The notes under the pieces are model-generated. The model did no database searches. It was not told the DNA's origin and saw only the letters and a program-made list of their open reading frames with translations. Below, in pieces: positions 12,401 through 21,115 of a stretch of DNA of 64,000 bases (position 1 is its first letter; each line of letters starts with the position of its first letter). Location of the stretch: assembly GCA_037349105.1 (NCBI GenBank), contig JAYJMM010000038.1:1984001-2048000 (forward strand), read 5' to 3'. Source of the DNA: Limnomonas spitsbergensis. Its lineage: Eukaryota; Chlorophyta; Chlorophyceae; Chlamydomonadales. The position numbers and the translations under genes were made by a program.

Positions 12401-15400
12401 ACCCTGGTCTGGTGCGCATTTCCCTTACCCTGCTCTGGTGCGCATTTCCCTTACCCTGGTCTGGTGCCACATCCCTTACCCTGGTCTGGTGCGCATTTCC
12501 CTTACCCTGGTCTGGTGCGCAGTTCCCTTACCCTGGTCTGGTGCGCAGATCCCTTATCCTGGTCTGGTGCAACTTCCCTTACCCTGGTCTGGTGCGCATT
12601 TCCCTTACCCTGGTCTGGTGCGCAGTTCCCTTACCCTGGTCTGGTGCCACTTCCCTTACCCTGGTCTGGTGCGCAGTTCCCTTACCCTGGTCTAGTGCGC
12701 AGTTCCCTTACCCTGGTCTGGTGCGCAGTTCCCTTACCCTGGTCTGGTGCGCAGTTCCCTTACCCTGGTCTGGTGCGCAGTTCCCTTACCCTGGTCTGGT
12801 GCCACTTCCCTTACCCTGGTCTGGTGCGCAGTTCCCTTACCCTGGTCTAGTGCGCAGTTCCCTTACCCTGGTCTGGTGCGCAGTTCCCTTACCCTGGTCT
12901 GGTGCGCAGTTCCCTTACCCTGGTCTGGTGCCACATCCCTTACCCTGGTCTGGTGCGCATTTCCCTTACCCTGGTCTGGTGCGCAGTTCCCTTACCCTGG
13001 TCTGGTGCGCAGTTCCCTTACCCTGGTCTGGTGCGCAGTTCCCTTACCCTGGTCTGGTGCCACTTCCCTTACCCTGGTCTGGAGCGCATTTCCCTTACCC
13101 TGGTCTGGTGCGCAGTTCCCTTACCCTGGTCTGGTGCCACTTCCCTTACCCTGGTCTGGTGCGCAGTTCCCTTACCCTGGTCTAGTGCGCATTTCCCTTA
13201 CCCTGGTCTGGTGCGCAGTTCCCTTACCCTGGTCTGGTGCGCATTTCCCTTACCCTGGTCTGGTGCGCAGTTCCCTTACCCTGGTCTGGTGCGCATTTCC
13301 CTTACCCTGGTCTGGTGCGCAGTTCCCTTACCCTGGTCTGGTGCGCAGTTCCCTTACCCTGGTCTGGTGCGCATTTCCCTTACCCTGGTCTGGTGCCACT
13401 TCCCTTACCCTGGTCTGGTGCCACTTCCCTTACCCTGGTCTGGTGCGCAGTTCCCTTACCCTGGTCTGGTGCGCATTTCCCTTACCCTGGTCTGGTGCGC
13501 AGTTCCCTTACCCTGGTCTGGTGCGCATTTCCCTTACCCTGGTCTGGTGCGCAGTTCCCTTACCCTGGTCTAGTGCGCAGTTCCCTTACCCTGGTCTGGT
13601 GCGCATTTCCCTTACCCTGGTCTGGTGCCACTTCCCTTACCCTGGTCTGGTGCGCAGTTCCCTTACCCTGGTCTGGTGCGCAGTTCCCTTACCCTGGTCT
13701 GGTGCGCAGTTCCCTTACCCTGGTCTGGTGCGCAGTTCCCTTACCCTGGTCTGGTGCCACTTCCCTTACCCTGGTCTGGAGCGCATTTCCCTTACCCTGG
13801 TCTGGTGCGCAGTTCCCTTACCCTGGTCTGGTGCCACTTCCCTTACCCTGGTCTGGTGCGCAGTTCCCTTACCCTGGTCTAGTGCGCATTTCCCTTACCC
13901 TGGTCTGGTGCGCAGTTCCCTTACCCTGCTCTGGTGCGCATTTCCCTTACCCTGGTCTGGTGCCACATCCCTTACCCTGGTCTGGTGCGCATTTCCCTTA
14001 CCCTGGTCTGGTGCGCAGTTCCCTTACCCTGGTCTGGTGCGCAGATCCCTTATCCTGGTCTGGTGCAACTTCCCTTACCCTGGTCTGGTGCGCATTTCCC
14101 TTACCCTGGTCTGGTGCGCAGTTCCCTTACCCTGGTCTGGTGCCACTTCCCTTACCCTGGTCTGGTGCGCAGTTCCCTTACCCTGGTCTAGTGCGCAGTT
14201 CCCTTACCCTGGTCTGGTGCGCAGTTCCCTTACCCTGGTCTGGTGCGCATTTCCCTTACCCTGCTCTGGTGCGCATTTCCCTTACCCTGGTCTGGTGCCA
14301 CATCCCTTACCCTGGTCTGGTGCGCATTTCCCTTACCCTGGTCTGGTGCGCAGTTCCCTTACCCTGGTCTGGTGCGCAGATCCCTTATCCTGGTCTGGTG
14401 CAACTTCCCTTACCCTGGTCTGGTGCCACTTCCCTTACCCTGGTCTGGTGCGCAGTTCCCTTACCCTGGTCTAGTGCGCAGTTCCCTTACCCTGGTCTGG
14501 TGCGCAGTTCCCTTACCCTGGTCTGGTGCGCAGTTCCCTTACCCTGGTCTGGTGCGCAGTTCCCTTACCCTGGTCTGGTGCCACTTCCCTTACCCTGGTC
14601 TGGTGCGCAGTTCCCTTACCCTGGTCTGGTGCGCAGTTCCCTTACCCTGGTCTGGTGCGCAGTTCCCTTACCCTGGTCTGGTGCGCAGTTCCCTTACCCT
14701 GGTCTGGTGCCACATCCCTTACCCTGGTCTGGTGCGCATTTCCCTTACCCTGGTCTGGTGCGCATTTCCCTTACCCTGGTCTGGTGCGCAGTTCCCTTAC
14801 CCTGGTCTGGTGCAACTTCCCTTACCCTGGTCTGGTGCGCATTTCCCTTACCCTGGTCTGGTGCGCAGTTCCCTTACCCTGGTCTGGTGCCACTTCCCTC
14901 ACCCTGGTCTGGTGCGCAGTTCCCTTACCCTGGTCTAGTGCGCAGTTCCCTTACCCTGGTCTGGTACGCAGTTCCCTTACCCTGGTCTGGTGCGCAGTTC
15001 CCTTACCCTGGTCTGGTGCGCAGTTCCCTTACCCTGGTCTGGTGCGCAGTTCCCTTACCCTGGTCTGGTGCGCAGTTCCCTTACCCTGGTCTGGTGCCAC
15101 TTCCCTTACCCTGGTCTGGAGCGCATTTCCCTTACCCTGGTCTGGTGCGCATTTCCCTTACCCTGGTCTGGTGCCACTTCCCTTACCCTGGTCTGGTGCG
15201 CAGTTCCCTTACCCTGGTCTAGTGCGCATTTCCCTTACCCTGGTCTGGTGCGCAGTTCCCTTACCCTGGTCTGGTGCGCAGTTCCCTTACCCTGGTCTGG
15301 TGCCACATCCCTTACCCTGGTCTGGTGCGCATTTCCCTTACCCTGGTCTGGTGCGCAGTTCCCTTACCCTGGTCTGGTGCGCAGTTCCCTTACCCTGGTC

Positions 15401-18400
15401 TGGTGCAACTTCCCTTACCCTGGTCTGGTGCGCATTTCCCTTACCCTGGTCTGGTGTGCAGTTCCCTTACCCTGGTCTGGTGCCACTTCCCTTACCCTGG
15501 TCTGGTGCGCAGTTCCCTTACCCTGGTCTAGTGCGCAGTTCCCTTACCCTGGTCTGGTGCGCAGTTCCCTTACCCTGGTCTGGTGCGCAGTTCCCTTACC
15601 CTGGTCTGGTGCGCAGTTCCCTTACCCTGGTCTGGTGCGCAGTTCCCTTACCCTGGTCTGGTGCGCAGTTCCCTTACCCTGGTCTGGTGCGCAGTTCCCT
15701 TACCCTGGTCTGGTGCGCATTTCCCTTACCCTGGTCTGGTGCGCAGTTCCCTTACCCTGGTCTGGTGCGTAGTTCCCTTACCCTGGTCTGGTGCCACTTC
15801 CCTTACCCTGGTCTGGTGCGCACTTCCCTTACCCTGGTCTGGTGCGTAGTTCCCTTACCCTGGTCTGGTGCGCAGTTCCCTTACCCTGGTCTGGTGTGCA
15901 GTTCCCTTACCCTGGTCTGGTGCCACTTCCCTTACCCTGGTCTGGTGCGCAGTTCCCTTACCCTGGTCTGGTGCCACTTCCCTTACCCTGGTCTGGTGCG
16001 CAGTTCCCTTGACCTGGTATAATGCACAGTTCAAATAACATACACATACTGGATTACAGAACCCAGCTGGGATATGCGAACGCACTCGAGCAGCGAGCAC
16101 ATTGTAAAAAAGAAGGATGCCGTTCAAGGTTTGGGACTAACATGACTCACAGCGATCCGTAGCGATGCCCATTGGATCCTACGAGGGGGGTGCCTACGGG
16201 GCAGGGGGGGAGGGAGGACAGATGGGAACAAGCAGCCAGGCACATCTCCCCCTAAGATTGCAGAGTCTTCAGGGTCGAGCAACCCAAAGCGCAACAGCAC
16301 CATGCCCAGGCAATCCAAAATGATACATGCAGATGAGAGACCGGAAAACCCAGCTTCAGCAGCGTTTATTCTACACCAGGAAGACCAGTAGTGTGCCTCA
16401 TCACACCCATGGAAGCGCACGCGGCCTTGATTTAAAAATGTAGGATTAAGGTTCAGCAGTACGCCCTGAGAACCCTGCAGGGCCCCCTCTCACCCTCATG
16501 GAGGCATCCCAGTGAGAATACTCAAGAATTTGCCCTTGAATGCCCTAAACCCTAGATTGCCTCCTCACCCGCATAGAAGCGTATATGAGGGAATCCGATC
16601 ACCAGCGGGTTGGAGCAGAAGCGGGCGTCCTCCAGCGCATTCTCCACCACCAGCACCGTTGGGCAGTGCGGCAGCAGAGTCCTGAGAGGAGGGAAGGGCC
16701 AGAGGAACCAGGCTAGCTTAGGGTTTAGGGTTTTGTTTTTAGGGTTTTGGTTGGTCCAGGATTAAGGCTTTCAAACCATGGTCCAGGATTAAGGCTAGCT
16801 TAGGGTTTAAGGTATTCTTTAGGCTTTAGGGTAGGTGCAGGACAAAGGCTTTCAAACCATTTAAAAGAGTCCTAGCAGGCAGGCAAGGCAGTACCAGGCT
16901 TTGAGAGCGGGCGCTGGGGGGTCTAGGTTCTAGGTTTGAAGAGCGGGTGCATAGGGTTTTAGGCTAAGGCTCAAAAAGGGAATCGAGCGCAGGGAATGTA
17001 AGCAAAATATGCAGGCACTGCTCCCTCCCCTTCACACATACACCCTCCTCCCTCCCCTTCACACATACACCCTCCTCCCTCCCCTTCACACATACACCCT
17101 CCTCCCTCCCCTTCACACATACACCCTCCTCCCTCCCCTTTACACATACACCCTCCTCCCTCCCCTTCACACATACACCCTCCTCCCTCCCCTTCACACA
17201 TACACCCTCCTCCCTCCCCTTTACACATACACCCTCCTCCCTCCCCTTCACACATACACCCTCCTCCCTCCCCTTCACACATACACCCTCCTCCCTCCCC
17301 TTCACACATACACCCTCCTCCCTCCCCTTCACACATACACCGTCCTCCCTCCCCTTCACACATACACCCTCCTCCCTCCCCTTCACACATACACCCTCCT
17401 CCCTCCCCTTCATACATACACCCTCCTCCCTCCCCTTCACACATACACCCTGCTCCCTCCCCTTTACACATACACCCTCCTCCCTCCCCTTCACACACAC
17501 ACCCTCCTCCCTCCCCTTCACACATACACCCTCCTCTCTCCCCTTTACACATACACCCTCCTCCCTCCCCTTTACACATACACCCTCCTCCCTCCCCTTC
17601 ACATTTCATCTGACTCACCATGCGCAGAATGAAGACTTTCGGCTGGTTTCTGTGATCTCCTTAGGCAGGCCCTGCTGGGACTTAAACCACTGCCGGTCAA
17701 TGTCCACGAGGGAGACCAGACAGATTGGCACCTGTGAGGAAAGGGCGGCAGAGGAGAGGCAAATAGGGCAGGGGGGTGGGGAGGCAACAGGAAGGCAGGG
17801 AGGGCAATGTCCACGAGGGAGACCAGACAGATTGGCACCTGTGAGGAAAGGGCGGCAGAGGAGAGGCAAATAGGGCAGGGGGGTGGGGAGGCAACAGGAA
17901 GGCAGGGAGGGCAATGTCCACGAGGGAGACCAGACAGATTGGCACCTGTGAGGAAAGGGCGGCAGAGGAGAGGCAAATAGGGCAGGGGGGTGGGGAGGCA
18001 ACAGGAAGGCAGGGAGGGCAATGTCCACGAGGGAGACCAGACAGATTGGCACCTGTGAGGAAAGGGCGGCAGAGGAGAGGCAAATAGGGCAGGGGGGTGG
18101 GGAGGCAACAGGAAGGCAGGGAGGGCAATGTCCACGAGGGAGACCAGACAGATTGGCACCTGTGAGGAAAGGGCGGCAGAGGAGAGGCAAATAGGGCAGG
18201 GGGGTGGGGAGGCAACAGGAAGGCAGGGAGGGCAATGTCCACGAGGGAGACCAGACAGATTGGCACCTGTGAGGAAAGGGCGGCAGAGGAGAGGCAAATA
18301 GGGCAGGGGGGTGGGGAGGCAACAGGAAGGCAGGGAGGGCAATGTCCACGAGGGAGACCAGACAGATTGGCACCTGTGAGGAAAGGGCGGCAGAGGAGAG

Positions 18401-20747
18401 GCAAATAGGGCAGGGGGGTGGGGAGGCAACAGGAAGGCAGGGAGGGCAATGTCCACGAGGGAGACCAGACAGATTGGCACCTGTGAGGAAAGGGCGGCAG
18501 AGGAGAGGCAAATAGGGCAGGGGGGTGGGGAGGCAACAGGAAGGCAGGGAGGGCAATGTCCACGAGGGAGACCAGACAGATTGGCACCTGTGAGGAAAGG
18601 GCGGCAGAGGAGAGGCAAATAGGGCAGGGGGGTGGGGAGGCAACAGGAAGGCAGGGAGGGCAATGTCCACGAGGGAGACCAGACAGATTGGCACCTGTGA
18701 GGAAAGGGCGGCAGAGGAGAGGCAAATAGGGCAGGGGGGTGGGGAGGCAACAGGAAGGCAGGGAGGGCAATGTCCACGAGGGAGACCAGACAGATTGGCA
18801 CCTGTGAGGAAAGGGCGGCAGAGGAGAGGCAAATAGGGCAGGGGGGTGGGGAGGCAACAGGAAGGCAGGGAGGGCAATGTCCACGAGGGAGACCAGACAG
18901 ATTGGCACCTGTGAGGAAAGGGCGGCAGAGGAGAGGCAAATAGGGCAGGGGGGTGGGGAGGCAACAGGAAGGCAGGGAGGGCAATGTCCACGAGGGAGAC
19001 CAGACAGATTGGCACCTGTGAGGAAAGGGCGGCAGAGGAGAGGCAAATAGGGCAGGGGGGTGGGGAGGCAACAGGAAGGCAGGGAGGGCAATGTCCACGA
19101 GGGAGACCAGACAGATTGGCACCTGTGAGGAAAGGGTGGCAGAGGAGAGGCAAATAGGGCAGGGGGGTGGGGAGGCAACAGGAAGGCAGGGAGGGCAATG
19201 TCCACGAGGGAGACCAGACAGATTGGCACCTGTGAGGAAAGGGTGGCAGAGGAGAGGCAAATAGGGCAGGGGGGTGGGGAGGCAACAGGAAGGCAGGGAG
19301 GGCAATGTCCACGAGGGAGACCAGACAGATGGGGACCTGTGAGGAAGGGCGGCAGAGGGGAGGCAAATAGGGCAGGGTGGATGGGAGGCAAGAGGAAGAC
19401 AGGGAGGGCATGGGATACCAGGGGAGGAAGGGCAGAAACTGGTGGCAAGGAGGGAGGAAGGCACTTATGGAAAAGGCATGGCAGAGGTGTGGATGGATGG
19501 TTGCAGCCTGGTTGAAACAGAAAGGTGGGGAGGAGACAGGCAGCACATTTTCCTTGTCAGCCATCCTCTCCTCCCATGTTAGCGGTTTATGCTTGGTTTC
19601 ACCTCCGGGTAAGGGGCCTGTCACGAAGGGGGTCGGACGAGGGCCCCCAAACAAGTTTTTTTAGCCGGGAGGGAGCCTTTCCACCCCAAAAGTTCGACAG
19701 GAAAACATGCGAACTTTCCTTCCGTTTAAAAAAGCGTTAGTCCTGGACGCCAGTAAAACTTTTCGCGGGGAAAGACCCCATGCCAACGGTCGACTGCGGT
19801 TGTCGGGGGACTCGTCTGACCCCCTAAATGACAGGCCCCTTCCCCTGGTTTCAGTTCCTGTATTTCCCCTTAGTCTCCCTGGCCCTCGGTTCCCACCTGG
19901 AAGATCTGTGTGCACAGCTTGGTGATGTCGTCAAATCTCTTTTCAGGCTCCTGAGTTAAGACCATGAGATGCAAAAAAGAACAGCGTTAGATGATGAACA
20001 GTGTGAACAGGGGTCATTGTGCAGGCATTGAAGATGGTTCTCTTCGATACGAATGGCTAGTTTCCTTTGTTTTGAAGGCGTTTCGCTGAACTTATTTCTT
20101 CATATTGATGTCGTGGATATGACGGGTTGAATTCCATGTTTAGGTGTTCTTTTGTCTCATCACAGAAGTACAGGGAGGGGTGTGCGTGGGGTGAGTGCTA
20201 ACAGCCTGCCTGGTTGTCCCATGCATGGCATGCAGCCGGCTGCCCCGAAATGCAGATGGGCACACTCATCCTGCGCACTACCCTGGGCAGCCAAAGTATC
20301 CGATTGGCCATGGAATAGCTGCCCAGGAGATCACATGACCATCACTTGCATGGCTGCATCGGCGGCTGTCCCGCAAGGCTGTGTCTGCGAGGCTAAGCAG
20401 TTGGGGGAAGCTGTCTGGGTGTGGGCCCATGTGGGGAGAGGGCTCACCGTATCAAGTACTTTCAAGTTATTCATCGTTTTCATCCGCTCCGCCTCATTCG
20501 GAGGCTTTATTGACCCAAGGTACTCCTTCTTCGCCTCGATGTGCGCCGGTTGCATTGCGAAGTCGTCGGTTTGCATGGTCGTGCTTGTAGCGGTCGATAC
20601 GGTCTGGACAGCCGAATCCTTTGGGCAGCTATCATCCTTGCCGACATCAGGCTGCTCCTGCCCTTTTACAGCCGTGTCCTTGACAGCAGGCGCTGCAGGC
20701 TCCTTCACAGCACTAGGATCGGCCGAAGAGCTGAACAAGCAGCCCAT
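406..20747 (-). CDS. GAF-PAS serine/threonine (TKL-like) protein kinase, 14 exons, C-terminus off the left edge
   Basis: Exons in order (minus strand): 20747-20448, 19950-19897, 17731-17619, 16681-16569, 16193-16151, 10317-10138, 8534-8405, 7936-7557, 6452-6314, 4516-4427, 3631-3407, 2161-2084, 1137-1093, 480-406. They total 1965 nt = 655 codons, all GT-AG, with every phase matching and no stop. The start was chosen at the MGCLFSSS peptide, which looks like an acylation signal (an upstream in-frame Met lies at 20765). Residues about 95-245 form a GAF domain ([31 protein letters not shown]), about 258-375 a PAS domain ([19 protein letters not shown]), and from about 424 a kinase domain. Kinase landmarks: GYGSFG loop, Lys457 in [14 protein letters not shown] at 566-573 (Gly instead of the usual Arg of HRD), DFG at 592-594, APE at 616-618, [11 protein letters not shown] in the last exon. 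Subdomains X-XI are missing and should lie left of base 1. It probably phosphorylates proteins in response to a ligand or redox/light cue; ligand and substrate are unknown. It is divergent from EMC3. Confidence 0.9.
925..1085 (-). repeat. Degenerate ~30-bp repeats next to the exon 13 donor
   Basis: About six diverged copies of a unit with GATCAGCAG(GACT) lie in kinase intron 13, immediately downstream of the exon 13 donor on the gene's strand. The unit nearest the exon runs into the GTGAGT donor, so this may be an old, decayed version of the splice-site arrays seen elsewhere in the gene. Confidence 0.5.
1324..2098 (-). repeat. 37-bp tandem array carrying the exon 12 donor
   Basis: About 21 copies of a 37-bp unit fill most of kinase intron 12. 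Read on the minus strand, each unit holds the last 15 nt of exon 12 (GCCATCTCCCACACA) followed by the GTGAGT donor and about 16 nt of intron. The real junction is at 2084/2083. A few units have GTGAGA in place of GTGAGT, and at least one lacks a few bases. Confidence 0.92.
2687..2762. repeat. Near-perfect 76-bp palindrome (GGCGCC centre)
   Basis: Two 38-nt arms meet at 2724/2725 with no loop and one mismatch pair; weaker pairing extends to roughly 2675-2775. It lies in kinase intron 11. It could be a foldback transposon remnant or a hairpin RNA precursor; the sequence alone cannot tell. Confidence 0.85.
2810..2890. repeat. Dispersed short repeat, copy A
   Basis: Contains GTCAAGGTTTGG followed by CCCAATCTGG and a GC-rich GGCGGCAGTAGGGCGGCC part. 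The same block order recurs at several other intronic sites in this window, in both orientations. Confidence 0.55.
4100..4425. repeat. Interstitial telomere-like TTTAGGG/TCTAGGG repeats
   Basis: Many runs of GGGTCTAGGG, GGGTTTAGGG and GGGTTCAGGG lie in kinase intron 10, ending next to the exon 10 donor. They resemble plant-type TTTAGGG telomere repeats but are degenerate and broken up by unrelated sequence. Confidence 0.6.
4933..5106 (-). pseudogene. Small zinc-finger-like ORF inside the nested element
   Basis: A 57-residue ORF starts at the ATG at 5106 and contains C28-x2-C31-x11-H43-x3-H47, a C2H2-like pattern ([12 protein letters not shown], then MSHHLRH). An overlapping frame continues to 4809 with CSRC and a long acidic Glu-rich stretch ending ERWLARFF. 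A frameshift may therefore have split one longer protein. No family could be named. It is divergent from the ORF starting at 5248. Confidence 0.4.
5248..5593 (+). pseudogene. Broken ORF with PIP-box-like N-terminus and acidic tail inside the nested element
   Basis: Starts [17 protein letters not shown]. The QPAIATLF segment resembles a PCNA-binding (PIP) box, although the usual second aromatic pair is Leu-Phe here. This frame stops at 5454, but the next frame runs on at once (about 5448-5593) with a Gln/Glu/Asp-rich tail ending EYQDFC. A one-frame shift within an ancestral acidic-tailed protein is the simplest reading. Function unknown; possibly transposon-encoded. Confidence 0.4.
6650..6745. 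repeat. Dispersed short repeat, copy B
   Basis: Contains GGCGGCCATGACTGAGCCAA, then TGGGAACCGATAACCTTGCC and TGGCCTACGGCCAATGG. It matches the blocks at 29400 and 29690 and lies in kinase intron 8. Confidence 0.55.
7141..7236. mobile_element. 96-bp MITE-like element, copy 1
   Basis: Terminal inverted repeats ATTACGGTCCTTAC (7141-7154) and GTAAGGGACCGTAAT (7222-7236) flank a core with TGAGTTTCAGTCACCGTAAT. A near-identical core occurs at about 60640-60740. This copy is in kinase intron 8. Confidence 0.7.
7422..7523. repeat. Foldback (inverted repeat) element in kinase intron 8
   Basis: Left arm GTTAAAGCTAATAT...GTTTGCATCTGGGCCTG pairs with right arm CAGGCCCGGATGCAAATATA...ATTAGCTAAC around a short centre. 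It lies about 35 bp inside the intron from the exon 8 donor. Confidence 0.65.
8500..8965 (-). repeat. 88-bp tandem array carrying the exon 7 acceptor
   Basis: About five copies of an 88-bp unit. On the minus strand each holds a CTGCAG (authentic copy CTGTAG) acceptor followed by about the first 33 nt of exon 7 (the part coding for [10 protein letters not shown]). The true exon starts at 8534. The outermost copy, near 8940-8975, is diverged and has turned the exon-derived part into a CAG|GTAGCC donor-like site. Units also carry TTCAGGGTTTAGGG telomere-like motifs. Confidence 0.9.
9212..10160 (-). repeat. ~97-bp degenerate tandem array carrying the exon 6 donor
   Basis: Roughly ten diverged copies occupy the 5' half of kinase intron 6. 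On the minus strand each unit holds a version of the exon 6 end (TTGAGGGCGGTGGGCATGAT and ag) followed by the GTGGGC donor; the real junction is at 10138/10137. The same intron has a second array at its 3' end, so both of its borders are multiplied. Confidence 0.82.
10496..16017. repeat. 5.5-kb array of 25/26-bp units in kinase intron 5
   Basis: Over 200 copies of two unit types: a 26-bp one beginning GCGCAGTTCCCTTACCCTGG or GCGCATTTCCC..., and a 25-bp one beginning GCCACTTCCC.... On the kinase sense strand each unit reads CCAGGGTAAGGG, a good 5' splice-site match. Blocks recur with a 309-bp spacing and longer blocks with about 1.83 kb spacing, so there is higher-order structure. Long plus-strand open frames here arise only because the unit lacks stops. 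Confidence 0.97.
16151..16193 (-). other. 43-nt microexon of the GAF-PAS kinase
   Basis: This exon supplies the GAF segment [13 protein letters not shown] between RFYAG (exon 4) and LCVIDRKP (exon 6). It is preceded by a pyrimidine tract ending in GTAG and followed by a GTGAGT donor. It enters with two bases and leaves with two bases, matching both neighbours exactly. The downstream intron is 5.8 kb, so this tiny exon is easy to miss in gene prediction. Confidence 0.9.
17018..17603. repeat. 27-bp tandem array in kinase intron 3
   Basis: About 21 copies of a unit with CACATACACCCTCCTCCC and TCCCCTT. It begins about 15 bp past the exon 3 donor but does not contain it. The minus strand is purine-rich (GGGGAGGGAGGAGGG) and could form G-rich structures. 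Confidence 0.95.
17699..19340 (-). repeat. 107-bp tandem array carrying the exon 3 acceptor
   Basis: About 15 highly similar copies. On the minus strand each unit holds TTCCTCACAG followed by the first 33 nt of exon 3, coding for [11 protein letters not shown] of the GAF domain. The authentic exon is the innermost copy (start 17731). Copies are almost identical except the outermost few, which suggests recent homogenisation. The unit length is not a multiple of three, and all three minus-strand frames stay open for more than 1.7 kb. Confidence 0.96.
19602..19845. mobile_element. 244-bp foldback MITE with 8-bp flanking repeat
   Basis: Ends share GG(G)-AAGGGGCCTGTCA in inverted orientation, and the pairing continues inwards (AGGGGGTC-GACGAG, then TTTCC-CCC-AAAAGTT). 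TGGTTTCA occurs directly on both sides (19594-19601 and 19846-19853), as expected for an 8-bp target duplication of hAT-like type. It lies in kinase intron 2. Confidence 0.7.
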
Positions 20748-21115
20748 TATGCTGGTGCTTACCAAGTCTCACAGTATCCGAACTTTGATTAATGAAAACG
20801 ATTGCCTGCGTCGTAGCTGTGGTGCTTTGATACGGGACGAACCTGCCGGGTGGGCATAGTAAACTCTGAGCGACGGCCGCGCGGGCGACCTCGCGTATTC
20901 AGTTGTTAGGCAATCTCTGGCTCTGGACCAGAACGTCTAAAAGGAGCGTGGCTAGAACAGTACTACACGGTACTGTTCATACCGTAATAGCAAGTCAATT
21001 ATTGGGGGTTTGAGGGTTCACTGTGTTTACCCATTTCCCCCCGCTTCAGGACAAGGTCGTGAGATAGGCATGGAGCCTTTGGTTCAGAAATTACAAGTGG
21101 TGTTGGCTATCTAGA
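20748..21115. promoter_or_regulatory. 368-bp divergent spacer between the kinase and EMC3
   Basis: Both flanking genes start here and point away from each other, so the segment must hold both 5' UTRs and promoters. A 9-bp inverted repeat GAACAGTAC/GTACTGTTC with a 6-bp loop lies at about 20955-20978. No clear TATA box was seen. Confidence 0.6.

Noticed and set aside
10507..16022. Very long plus-strand ORFs of a repeated [15 protein letters not shown] type
   Set aside because: They exist only because the 25/26-bp unit has no stop in the plus frames. They lie inside a kinase intron on the opposite strand and change frame with unit length.
17599..19654. Minus-strand ORFs of 583-679 residues rich in Pro and Cys
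   Set aside because: All three frames are open through the 107-bp array. Only the final 37 codons (17731-17619) are a real exon.
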